Shown here: in pieces, positions 1 to 8,405 of the stretch
Layout of the letters: the number at the start of each line of letters is the position of its first letter
Numbering within the stretch: the first letter of the stretch is position 1
DNA from: a virus
Direction: 5' to 3' (one strand)
Virus record (IMG/VR): IMGVR_UViG_3300021964_000287
Span: 1 to 32,026 of that record
Length of the DNA stretch: 32,026 nt
The notes under the pieces: model-generated
Seen by the model: the letters and a program-made list of their open reading frames with translations, nothing else
The model's database searches: none
What the model was told of the DNA's origin: nothing
Position numbers and translations under genes: made by a program

Positions 1-424
1 CCATATCGCCATAATTTGCTTTGTAGTCTTTCATAAATTCAGATATTGCTTTAGCAACATCATCAATCATGCTTACACTAACTTTTAATAGTTTTTCTGG
101 GCTTGTATCAACATCTAATGCCTGTAGCCATTGCTCGTCCAATGCATTTTCAGAGTCAAATAATACTACCTGACATCCTTTATCTTGTGCATTTTTTACA
201 ATGTTTCCAGAACATATAAATGATTTACCAGAACCTGATTCACCTGCAAACACACTAACTTTACCTAGTGGGATACCTCCATTGAAGTCCCCACTTATTA
301 GGTAGTCTAATGTTTTGTTACCAGTGCTGACCCAATCCCTAGGGTCATGGAAGCCGGCACTAATACCTGATATGCTTTTAGTTAATCCAGTTCTGAACTT
401 TGTTAAGTCAAATGGTTTTTGCAT
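1..424 (-). CDS. uvsX: UvsX RecA-like recombinase (N-terminal part, cut by window edge)
   Basis: This encodes the N-terminal ~141 residues of a RecA/UvsX-type strand-exchange ATPase, which coats single-stranded DNA and drives recombination-dependent replication and repair. Translating the minus strand from ATG at 424 gives MQKPFDLTKFRTGL, then a Walker A loop GESGSGKS around residues 61-68 followed by a VVLFDSENALDEQWL strand-helix typical of UvsX. The start is supported by a strong AAGGAG Shine-Dalgarno 5 bases upstream. The frame is open to base 1, so the rest lies outside the window. It sits 9 bases after the gp32 stop and is probably co-transcribed with gp32, its partner on ssDNA in T4. 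Identification is from motifs and context. Confidence 0.9.
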   Translation of the reverse strand, partial: MQKPFDLTKFRTGLTKSISGISAGFHDPRDWVSTGNKTLDYLISGDFNGGIPLGKVSVFAGESGSGKSFICSGNIVKNAQDKGCQVVLFDSENALDEQWLQALDVDTSPEKLLKVSVSMIDDVAKAISEFMKDYKANYGDM

Positions 425-433
425 GATATCTCC

Positions 434-1468
434 TTAACTTGATTGTCTGTTTCTAATCATGTTAAGAATGTCATCTGCTGACTTCTTACCTGCGTCTCCA
501 CTTGCTTCTGCTGGAGCAGTTGCCACTGGCTCAGCCGCTTGTGCTGGTGCTGGTGTCTCTACTGCTGGAGCAGTTGTTTGTGCTACTGCTGGTTCTGATG
601 CTGTTACAGGAGCCACACTCTCTGTTGCAGTTGCTGATACAGTTTGAGCTGGAGCCACAGTTGCCTGTGTTTGTGTTCCAACATCAAGTCCATAGGGTTT
701 GTAAAACTGCCCCCATTTTGCTGGATCATACAGCTCTCCATTTACACTCGCTTCAAACATTTCTGCAATCGCTTGTACACCTTCTGGTGTTGGTTTTGCA
801 GGAAGATAGTCATTTAGGTTGTATAAACCATGTGTATCAATAGCCGCCAAGTTTTCTTCTGTTAGAGCAGTTTCTTTTCTTGCCCATTTAGAAGTACTAT
901 AGTCAGCATATTGTCCTTTAGTAGTCTTTGCTAGTCTAAAATCAGTACCTGCTACATAGTCTGTTGGAAGGTTTTCCATATCAGGATCCATGAGTGCTGA
1001 TTTTATAATGTTAAATATTTGTGGTCCAATCACAAAACGTCTAATTGGATTTTCAGGACTCTCTTCATTCAGTGGATTTTCATTAACAAATCCCTGGAAG
1101 ATGTAACTTCTTTTTTTCCAATATTTACGTCCCATATCCTCTAATGAAGGATCTTTAAACCAAGGTCTTACCTCAGTTAGTACCGGACATGTTTCACCAG
1201 AGAACATTTCCATACAAGGAACTTGTACTGTTGTTGGCTTTTGTTCGCCTCCAACAATTCCTGGGAATGTTAATCTGATCATTTGTCGTTCTACCCAAAA
1301 GAACGTGTTGTTTGGATCTGAGTCAGGTAAGAACCTTAAAACGGTACTTGTTCCTTCATCGATGTTCCAAAAAGGGTATATTGCTTTATCGCCTTGAGCT
1401 GGGGAACTACTGCCTGGTTTGGATTCCATTGATTGTAGTTTTGCTCTTATTTCTTGTAATGATGCCAT
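434..1468 (-). CDS. gp32: gp32-like single-stranded DNA-binding protein
   Basis: This 344-aa protein is a T4 gp32-type ssDNA-binding protein for replication, recombination and repair. The N-terminal basic segment (about 1-25), the aromatic-rich OB-fold core (about 30-260) and the neighbouring uvsX support the call. T4 gp32 holds zinc with one His and three Cys; here only C85 and C94 are visible in that region, so the zinc site looks incomplete. Residues about 265-325 form a long Ala/Pro/Thr/Val-rich linker that leads to a short amphipathic tail (DDILNMIRNR) where T4 has an acidic tail for partner binding. The start has AGGAG 6 bases upstream. The gene has a near-consensus sigma70-type promoter, a hairpin in its leader, and a possible late promoter further upstream. 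Confidence 0.88.
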   Translation of the reverse strand: MASLQEIRAKLQSMESKPGSSSPAQGDKAIYPFWNIDEGTSTVLRFLPDSDPNNTFFWVERQMIRLTFPGIVGGEQKPTTVQVPCMEMFSGETCPVLTEVRPWFKDPSLEDMGRKYWKKRSYIFQGFVNENPLNEESPENPIRRFVIGPQIFNIIKSALMDPDMENLPTDYVAGTDFRLAKTTKGQYADYSTSKWARKETALTEENLAAIDTHGLYNLNDYLPAKPTPEGVQAIAEMFEASVNGELYDPAKWGQFYKPYGLDVGTQTQATVAPAQTVSATATESVAPVTASEPAVAQTTAPAVETPAPAQAAEPVATAPAEASGDAGKKSADDILNMIRNRQSS

Positions 1469-1495
1469 GTTTTTCTCCTATATGCCATGTTTCGC

Positions 1496-1519
1496 TGTAC
1501 CTTCTGTGTTTAGGGTACA
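1496..1519 (-). promoter_or_regulatory. Hairpin in the gp32 mRNA leader, candidate autoregulatory site
   Basis: Perfect 6-bp inverted repeat (TGTACC / GGTACA) with a 12-base loop, lying between the gp32 early promoter and its ribosome-binding site and near the predicted 5' end of the transcript. T4 gp32 represses its own translation by binding a structured 5' element of its mRNA. The position here is comparable, but no pseudoknot partner for the loop was found by eye. Confidence 0.45.
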
Positions 1520-1530
1520 ACTGTTTTATT

Positions 1531-1559
1531 ATTATAATGCCTTGATGTAAAAAAGTCAA
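1531..1559 (-). promoter_or_regulatory. Sigma70-type (early) promoter for gp32-uvsX
   Basis: On the minus strand TTGACT (1559-1554) and TATAAT (1536-1531) are separated by exactly 17 bp, one mismatch from the bacterial consensus. Transcription should begin near 1524, giving a leader of about 55 bases before gp32. It is the strongest host-type promoter in the window and fits early or middle expression of replication genes. Confidence 0.85.
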
Positions 1560-1611
1560 GTACTTTCTTACAACTATTGGAAATTAAATTACTTTATGTT
1601 TCCAACAAATT

Positions 1612-1619
1612 TATTTATC
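1612..1619 (-). promoter_or_regulatory. Late-type octamer GATAAATA upstream of gp32
   Basis: Minus-strand GATAAATA immediately after the stop of the 573-aa gene, 143 bases before the gp32 ATG. It matches the octamer found in front of many late genes here and could give gp32-uvsX a second, late transcript. Unlike most copies it is far from a start codon, so it is less certain. Confidence 0.5.
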
Positions 1620-1633
1620 TGTAAACTAGTATT

Positions 1634-3355
1634 CTAGTCTACAAAACGGTCCATAAATGCTTCATATGACTCTTCTATGTTCATTGGAGCATTCTGTACA
1701 TTGTGCTGACCAGCACTTAGCAGACTACTTTTAATTGCGCCATACTCGAATTGGCTAAGTTGTCCACCAGCATTAAGTTTACTACTAATGCTATGTAAAT
1801 AGTTACCTAAAGTTTCATCTTTAGCAGAATATCCTAAACTACTAACTTTGTGACCCAGTTGTTGATTCATTGTTTCGAATTCTAGTAAGTCATCTTCTTT
1901 AAGTAAATCTTTTAATCCTTCAAAAGACTCTAACTCTATTGCTCTTGTAATCTTGTTTTCAAAACTATTTTTTCTACTAGCACTTGCTCTAAGTGTATCC
2001 ATTACATTAGCAACTTTGTCATCAAAATGTGTTTCTGTAAACTTACTCTCAAGATCTATATCATCTTGTAGTATTTCTACATTGTTATATGCTGTAACAC
2101 TTTCTACTGCGTTAGCATAAGTTTTTACACCACTTAGTCTTTTAAAGTTTGTTCTGATTGTGTCTATGTTTTCTAAAGCCATTGAGACAAACTCTTCGTT
2201 TGCTTCATTAACTAAATTTGCTTTTTTAACATAGCTCAAAAACTCTTTTAATTTTTTAAACTCTCTTGACATTTCAGTAATAGACTCGCCTATTTCGTCA
2301 AAAGTTTCGCCACCATTGTGCAAATGCCTTGCCATTGCTCTTGCGGCTGACAGATTGTTTTCTGCCATCTTAAATTTTTCTTCTCCACGTTGTATTAATA
2401 TACTGTGAATATTTCTACTTCTAGCACCACGGACTTCTTCGTTTACATCTTTATTGTGCCTCACAATAATTTTAACATTGTCTGCTAGTGGTTGATAACT
2501 GGATTTTCTGCTACCAGTCATTTTACCTAAACTAGCTTCTGTTACACTTTCTTTTTGTGATAAAAATATTGCTAGTTCCATTGCTTCGTCTAAATCACGT
2601 TCTAGGCTTTCTTTATTTACAACAGCTCGTCCATCTTCGTAATCACTAGGAACATTGGTAGTAAATGCAGGATCAATAGTATCTTGTTTCAGTTGTAACA
2701 TTCTTTCATTATTATATTCCTGGTTCATTTTGATAGCCGCCGCCGCTGGGCTTGGGCCTTCTGCAGGATTTGATGGTTTGGCTTGTTCTGCCGCCCATGC
2801 TTTTTTAAAACGATCTTGCCAGTCAGGTATATATTTACCAACTGTAACTCGTAAAATTTCCCGTATAGACCCTGTTCCGTCTAAATCTAACTCTTGCTGT
2901 ACTGGTTCTGATGCTGTTGCTGGTTCTGATGATGTTGCTGGCTCTGGATTTTCTGAAACCTGATCTGTTTCTAGACCTGCAAGTTTTTTTAAAATATTCA
3001 TATCTTCTGACATTTGAATTTCCTCTTTACTCTTTTTAGCAACATCTACTTTTTCACCTTTTGGTTTAATCTGCTTATCAAATACAGAATAGTCAAAATC
3101 TAACAAATAATCTTGTGCTAGTTCTTTTAACATGGGCCTAATTTTTTCTATAGCCTCTCCTGGTGTTCCTGTTTTCAAACTTAAATGTTTATCCAGTGGG
3201 TCTATTCTAACTAATATGTTAGGGGACTCAACTGCAAAACGTGTTGCCTCCATAGGGTCAATAACTAAATCACCTTCTTTGTTAAAACTACTGACTTCAT
3301 ATCCAAAACCTTTTAGCAAATTAAAAGTTTTTTCTGCTACTAATTTCATGTTCAT
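1634..3355 (-). CDS. Conserved phage protein of unknown function, 573 aa
   Basis: I do not recognise a function. The N-terminal ~100 residues look like a compact domain (segments such as VRIDPLDKHLSLKTGTPG). A polar linker (about 100-200) carries ILKKLAGL at 121-128, a short motif also seen in the 448-aa gene upstream of the terminase, followed by runs of SEPA/SEPV. Residues about 200-573 are mainly helical and charged. No catalytic motif or membrane segment is seen. It lies between the terminase/oxygenase pair and gp32. ATG at 3355 is chosen because a GATAAATA octamer ends exactly 5 bases before it; there is no Shine-Dalgarno. A second ATG two codons downstream is possible. A structural or internal head protein is plausible but inferred only from late expression and neighbours. 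Confidence 0.75.
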   Translation of the reverse strand: MNMKLVAEKTFNLLKGFGYEVSSFNKEGDLVIDPMEATRFAVESPNILVRIDPLDKHLSLKTGTPGEAIEKIRPMLKELAQDYLLDFDYSVFDKQIKPKGEKVDVAKKSKEEIQMSEDMNILKKLAGLETDQVSENPEPATSSEPATASEPVQQELDLDGTGSIREILRVTVGKYIPDWQDRFKKAWAAEQAKPSNPAEGPSPAAAAIKMNQEYNNERMLQLKQDTIDPAFTTNVPSDYEDGRAVVNKESLERDLDEAMELAIFLSQKESVTEASLGKMTGSRKSSYQPLADNVKIIVRHNKDVNEEVRGARSRNIHSILIQRGEEKFKMAENNLSAARAMARHLHNGGETFDEIGESITEMSREFKKLKEFLSYVKKANLVNEANEEFVSMALENIDTIRTNFKRLSGVKTYANAVESVTAYNNVEILQDDIDLESKFTETHFDDKVANVMDTLRASASRKNSFENKITRAIELESFEGLKDLLKEDDLLEFETMNQQLGHKVSSLGYSAKDETLGNYLHSISSKLNAGGQLSQFEYGAIKSSLLSAGQHNVQNAPMNIEESYEAFMDRFVD

Positions 3356-3360
3356 ATGTC

Positions 3361-3368
3361 TATTTATC
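3361..3368 (-). promoter_or_regulatory. Late promoter octamer GATAAATA, leaderless spacing (573-aa gene)
   Basis: GATAAATA followed by GACAT and then the ATG at 3355. T4-type late promoters place this box around -10, so transcription is predicted to start at or within about two bases of the start codon. Confidence 0.8.
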
Positions 3369-3373
3369 TGATC

Positions 3374-4038
3374 TTACACTCTTACAGACAAATTGCTTAA
3401 TACTTTTTGAACGTTTTCCACAGTGGTTTCAACATTAATTACAATCCAATAACTTTGCATATCACCAGCATTAAACAAATAATGGGATTTTGTTGTGTCT
3501 GTAAAGTAAACAAATCCTGTGTCCCAATGTGTGATATCACCGTCTATCACAAAATTAAAGTATGGTGGGTTTACATATTGTAAGGGTACAATAAGCCTAA
3601 AACTGTCAACGAAGGGCACATTATGATCTCTGTGAGGGGGAAAATACCCTCCTGGATCTAGTCTTAATATGTGTGTCCTAAAAATACTGTCACCAAAAAC
3701 ATCTAATATTTCTTTTAATGGAGGATATTCTGCCACAGGTGTTCTAACTTTAAAATCTTTTTCATCATAGTTTGTATTGTTTTCCTGATTGTATTCCCTT
3801 AAACTGTCTAAATCGGGTATACCATTTATATTTCCATCTAAACTGGTAATACTAAGCCCAAACCTTTGTACTTGCTTTCTGGGATTATATTGCACAAATT
3901 TAAATTTACTATATACCCAATCTAAGAAATCATCAGGGTCTATGTAGTAATTTGTTTTGCATTGTTTTCCATATAATGCCAAAGAGTTTATTGCTGTTGT
4001 ATCTAATAAAAGTTCGTTTACAGTTTTCTTATTAGCCA

Positions 4039-4039
<1 letters not shown>
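3374..4039 (-). CDS. 2OG-Fe(II) oxygenase-like protein (aspartyl/asparaginyl hydroxylase type)
   Basis: A 221-aa protein with the pattern of the aspartyl/asparaginyl beta-hydroxylase branch of 2-oxoglutarate/Fe(II) oxygenases. It has RLDPGGYFPPHRDHN, in which H136 and D138 form the HxD iron motif, strand FRLIVPLQY with R148, and a distal histidine in KSHYLFNAG (H186). These enzymes hydroxylate proteins or small molecules. The usual arginine about 10 residues after the distal histidine is not seen, so cosubstrate binding may rely on R148 or activity may be altered. The ATG overlaps the terminase stop by one base (TAATG), implying translational coupling. Its substrate is unknown; expression with the packaging ATPase is shown only by gene order. 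It is not closely similar to the two oxygenases near 20-21 kb beyond the shared fold. Confidence 0.65.
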
Positions 4040-5658
<1,619 letters not shown>

Positions 5659-7005
5659 TTAAGAAATGCTTTTTTTAAGTTTATCTTTGAGGTAGTTTAC
5701 TAAAACTTCTTTATCTGTAGAGTATGAAGCATCATTTGGTTTGATTATAGTGACTTCATTATCTTCAGGTTCTTCTGAACCACATGGTGTTTCTGGTTCG
5801 TCATGCATTTCTGGTTCGTCATGCATTTCTGGTTCGTCATGCATTTCTGGTTCGCTATCACTTTTAGGTAAAGTAATTCCAGCAAGTTTTAAAACCTTAT
5901 GAAGCTCTTCCATGCTGTCAGCATTTGCACTAACTGTTACAGTAGCATCACCATCTTTTTTAGTTTTGCTATAAGTAACTCTTTCTTCTGATTCTTCAGA
6001 AACTGTGCTACCATATACATCGCTCATTGCTTCACTCATTTCTACTTGATCTTTTTGCTTTAATGCATCTTTACAGTCTTTATATAATTCTTTTAACTTG
6101 TCTTGATCACAGTCTGGGAATTTGTTACAAATTTCTGAAACACTCATGCCATCTTTACAGAATTTCATTACCTGTGGTTTCGAAGGCATGTCATCTTCTG
6201 CTTCAGTTAGTCCTGCTAGTTTTTTAAGTAGTGACATTTCATTCTTCTTACTGGCGGCTAATTTTTGATTTTTTTCGGCATCCTGATCCGCTTTTTCTTT
6301 ATCGTATTGCATTTTATCTTTAACATTTTTCATCTGTTCTGGTGAAACAACGTCTAGATCGTTTTTAACACCATAATCTTTTATTTCACTGTCTGTAGGT
6401 TCAAATGGTTCAGCATCTTGTGGTTGTTGATCTTGTGCCATTGCAGGATCTACTTTTTGTTTATGTAATGAATCTATCTGTGCGTAAGCACTTTGACCAC
6501 CTGCACCTAATAATTCTGCATATTTCCTTAAAAACTTTTTCATTACAGGCATAAATGTTTTGTTTAAACCTTTTTCACTATCAACCATAGTTAATGCTCG
6601 TTTTAACTGAGTTACCTCAGCATCGTCGGCACTTTCTTCACTACCTAAAGTTTTTTTAAGAACATCGTGACTTATATCACTAATTACTTCTGAAAGTTCT
6701 CTCTCATCTAAATCTATAGTTTCCTCTACTCCGTCTTTCATAGAATTTAAGAATTTATTTTGATATGCTATAAGGTTATTTCCTGTTGCCAACATGCCAA
6801 AAGTTACTTTTGGATGATTGGTCATCATAAATTTATTAAATTCACCATGATTAAACTCACTTGTTCTAGTGCCTTGCGCCTTTGCAGAACGTTGTGCAAC
6901 TTGTGATTGCTTAGGTTCAATAACAGGTTTTTCAGCAGTCTGAGGATCATCATATGCCATTGGACTTGCTTCTTCTATACTGTTTAACATATCTCTTAGA
7001 TTCAT
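5659..7005 (-). CDS. Head-cluster protein of unknown function with acidic repeat, 448 aa
   Basis: No function recognised. The protein is hydrophilic and mostly helical, with a disordered N-terminus (about 1-50), a helical region (about 55-185), a linker, then LLKKLAGLTEAED at 259-271 and a cysteine-bearing segment (C283, C293, C299, C311). A second related motif LHKVLKLAGI (368-377) is followed by an acidic tandem repeat of the hexapeptide MHDEPE (about 385-405). LTE-A and, at the N-terminus, IEE-A resemble the L/I-x-E sites cut by T4-type prohead protease, so an internal or scaffold-like head protein is possible (inference). The start overlaps the upstream stop (TAATG) with a modest AAAGG about 11 bases before. 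It lies between gp16 and gp17. Confidence 0.75.
   Translation of the reverse strand: MNLRDMLNSIEEASPMAYDDPQTAEKPVIEPKQSQVAQRSAKAQGTRTSEFNHGEFNKFMMTNHPKVTFGMLATGNNLIAYQNKFLNSMKDGVEETIDLDERELSEVISDISHDVLKKTLGSEESADDAEVTQLKRALTMVDSEKGLNKTFMPVMKKFLRKYAELLGAGGQSAYAQIDSLHKQKVDPAMAQDQQPQDAEPFEPTDSEIKDYGVKNDLDVVSPEQMKNVKDKMQYDKEKADQDAEKNQKLAASKKNEMSLLKKLAGLTEAEDDMPSKPQVMKFCKDGMSVSEICNKFPDCDQDKLKELYKDCKDALKQKDQVEMSEAMSDVYGSTVSEESEERVTYSKTKKDGDATVTVSANADSMEELHKVLKLAGITLPKSDSEPEMHDEPEMHDEPEMHDEPETPCGSEEPEDNEVTIIKPNDASYSTDKEVLVNYLKDKLKKSIS
5793..5854 (-). repeat. 18-bp tandem repeat, about 3.4 copies, inside the 448-aa gene
   Basis: Three exact 18-bp units (plus strand ctggttcgtcatgcattt at 5793, 5811 and 5829) and a partial fourth (5847-5854). 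The unit is in frame and encodes a reiterated MHDEPE hexapeptide. Exact identity at DNA level points to recent slippage, so copy number may vary between relatives. Confidence 0.9.
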
Positions 7006-7703
7006 TATACTATACCTTTTAGGGACTGACTATGATTAGCAACTTGTTTCTGGCTCTCTGTACCACGGCCCATATTTGGCATGCCATGTATTTGAGCACC
7101 AAGTTCTTCTAAGTCTTTACCCATTAACTGATCTTTGCTTGGATAATTACGGAAATAATCTGCACCTTTTTCTGCTTTAATTTCTTCTAAAGCCTTTAAA
7201 AACTCTTTGTTATATTCTTCACCAAAATGAGACTTTGCAAAATCTATTTCTTCATTTTGTGCTTCATAATGTGCTTGATCTTCATCATTAAGTACTGCAT
7301 CTTCCTCTGAAACTTGTCTATCAGTATCTGCTTTAGCTCTTTCTTCAGCCATTTCTGACTCGATTCTTCTTGGGTCTTTAACATTATATGCTAATACCCT
7401 TTCATGATCTAAACCTAAATTAACCGCACACCATACTTCAAGTATTCTTTCGTTGACTGGGTATTTAAGTATAACATCTGTGCTACATACTTCTGATGTA
7501 CACTGAGTACCTTTTACTCTGTAAAACTCAATTGGGTTTTCTTCAATTGGTGTTCTTTTAAAAGGTGTTGCACTAACTAAATTGTATTTTGCTAGACATT
7601 TTTCCAGCATGTCCATATGTTCAGAACCACAGTCTGCGGCAAATTTAATTCTGTAGCCGTGTTCTTTATCTAATGATTCTGCTATGTAATTTTTAAGTTC
7701 CAT
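7005..7703 (-). CDS. Conserved phage protein of unknown function between gp16 and gp17, 232 aa
   Basis: Function not recognised, though the N-terminal domain (GYRIKFAADCGSEHMD through about residue 110) reminds me of a protein conserved near the terminase genes of marine T4-like phages. The C-terminal half is acidic and helical. The N-terminus MELKNYIAES resembles the T4 capsid-targeting peptide (MKTYQEFIAE), including an I-A-E that prohead protease could cut, so packaging inside the head is a reasonable inference. The start has CGGAG at a good distance, and a GATAAATA octamer lies 24 bases upstream, so this late gene has a normal leader. Its stop overlaps the next start (TAATG). Confidence 0.75.
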   Translation of the reverse strand: MELKNYIAESLDKEHGYRIKFAADCGSEHMDMLEKCLAKYNLVSATPFKRTPIEENPIEFYRVKGTQCTSEVCSTDVILKYPVNERILEVWCAVNLGLDHERVLAYNVKDPRRIESEMAEERAKADTDRQVSEEDAVLNDEDQAHYEAQNEEIDFAKSHFGEEYNKEFLKALEEIKAEKGADYFRNYPSKDQLMGKDLEELGAQIHGMPNMGRGTESQKQVANHSQSLKGIV

Positions 7704-7727
7704 AATTAATAACTCCGTTATAACACT

Positions 7728-7735
7728 TATTTATC
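7728..7735 (-). promoter_or_regulatory. Late promoter octamer GATAAATA (232-aa and 448-aa genes)
   Basis: Minus-strand GATAAATA 24 bases before ATG 7703. The predicted leader is about 19 bases and contains CGGAG. It stands back to back with a plus-strand octamer at 7753-7760. Confidence 0.75.
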
Positions 7736-7752
7736 ACTTTTTGATTTTTTCT

Positions 7753-7760
7753 GCTAAATA
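7753..7760 (+). promoter_or_regulatory. Late promoter octamer GCTAAATA, leaderless spacing (59-aa gene)
   Basis: GCTAAATA, then AAATT, then ATG at 7766: the same 5-base spacing as the leftward leaderless genes, but on the opposite strand. With 7728-7735 it makes a divergent late promoter pair. Confidence 0.65.
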
Positions 7761-7765
7761 AAATT

Positions 7766-7945
7766 ATGACTACATATACAAACACAAATAAAGAGCAAAA
7801 AATTTCAGTAAGAGAACCACAACACCCTACTGAAGGGGAGTATACGTTAGATAATTTTGGTAACTTAGTTGTTTTTAAAAATGGTAAATGGGTAGATATG
7901 ACTAAATTAAGTGTCAGTGCTTCCGCCTTTTATGATTTTGAGTAA
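7766..7945 (+). CDS. Small late protein of unknown function, 59 aa, convergent with gp16
   Basis: A 59-codon frame from ATG 7766 to TAA 7945, read against all its neighbours. It reads MTTYTNTNKEQKISVREPQH, then GEYTLDNFGNLVVFKNGKWV. The second part matches the short aromatic pattern (GDxWxD...ydGsxW) repeated in the sheath and neck proteins here, so a small virion or fibre-associated protein is plausible. Support comes from the octamer exactly 5 bases upstream and from the protein-like composition. Its last 39 bases overlap the 3' end of gp16 on the other strand. No enzyme motif is present. Confidence 0.65.
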   Translation: MTTYTNTNKEQKISVREPQHPTEGEYTLDNFGNLVVFKNGKWVDMTKLSVSASAFYDFE

Positions 7946-8392
7946 ATCATTTCTATCAAAAACTGTTGCCTGAACAGCCTCAGTTTCTGTACCTTTATTA
8001 TCAAACTTATCAATTCTTGCTTTTTTAAGCATCAAATCTATTTGCTGTAACTTGGCTTTTGTTTTGGCATCACTGGCATCTAAGGCTATCTTTAACATGT
8101 TACTTGCTTCTGCAAACACTTTGCCAGCCGCCATATCACTAACGTTCATACCCAAACTCATTAATTGTTCGTAACTGTTAATAGCCTTTTTGGCTATGTC
8201 GTTCATTTCAACTTCGTGATCTTCTAACCCTTTAATTTCTTTAAATGCTAGATTAATTTTTTCACTAACACTTAAAGCATCTTGTGTCTCTTCAATTACA
8301 TCATGAGTTTCTGCTACTGTAGGAACATTTTCCGTATTTGTAACTTCCTCTATAGGAGGTAAATTAAACTCTTCTTCTAGTTTCTTAGTCAT
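7907..8392 (-). CDS. gp16: Probable small terminase subunit gp16
   Basis: A 161-aa protein, close to the 164 aa of T4 gp16, which forms a ring that recognises DNA and stimulates the large terminase. It has an acidic disordered N-terminus (1-40), a long helical core (about 42-135, including YEQLMSLGMNVSDMAAGKVF and LQQIDLMLKKARID) and a short basic tail ending near LLKIIKGG. The call rests on length, helical layout and position in the gp4/packaging cluster. No catalytic motif is expected. ATG at 8392 follows an AATAAATA octamer by exactly 5 bases, without Shine-Dalgarno. Confidence 0.65.
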   Translation of the reverse strand: MTKKLEEEFNLPPIEEVTNTENVPTVAETHDVIEETQDALSVSEKINLAFKEIKGLEDHEVEMNDIAKKAINSYEQLMSLGMNVSDMAAGKVFAEASNMLKIALDASDAKTKAKLQQIDLMLKKARIDKFDNKGTETEAVQATVFDRNDLLKIIKGGSTDT

Positions 8393-8397
8393 AACAC

Positions 8398-8405
8398 TAT
8401 TTATT
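8398..8405 (-). promoter_or_regulatory. Late promoter octamer AATAAATA, leaderless spacing (gp16)
   Basis: AATAAATA, then GTGTT, then the gp16 ATG. The octamer shares two bases with the TAA stop of the upstream gene (8406-8404). Confidence 0.75.

Noticed and set aside
459-843. Two plus-strand frames opposite gp32
   Set aside because: They lie antisense to the low-complexity Ala/Pro/Thr linker, have Leu/Val/Ala-only composition and no promoter or ribosome site; they are mirror frames of a real gene.
1577-1605. Inverted repeat TTGGAAA / TTTCCAA between the 573-aa gene and gp32
   Set aside because: The loop is 15 bases and no T run follows on the minus strand, so I do not call a terminator.
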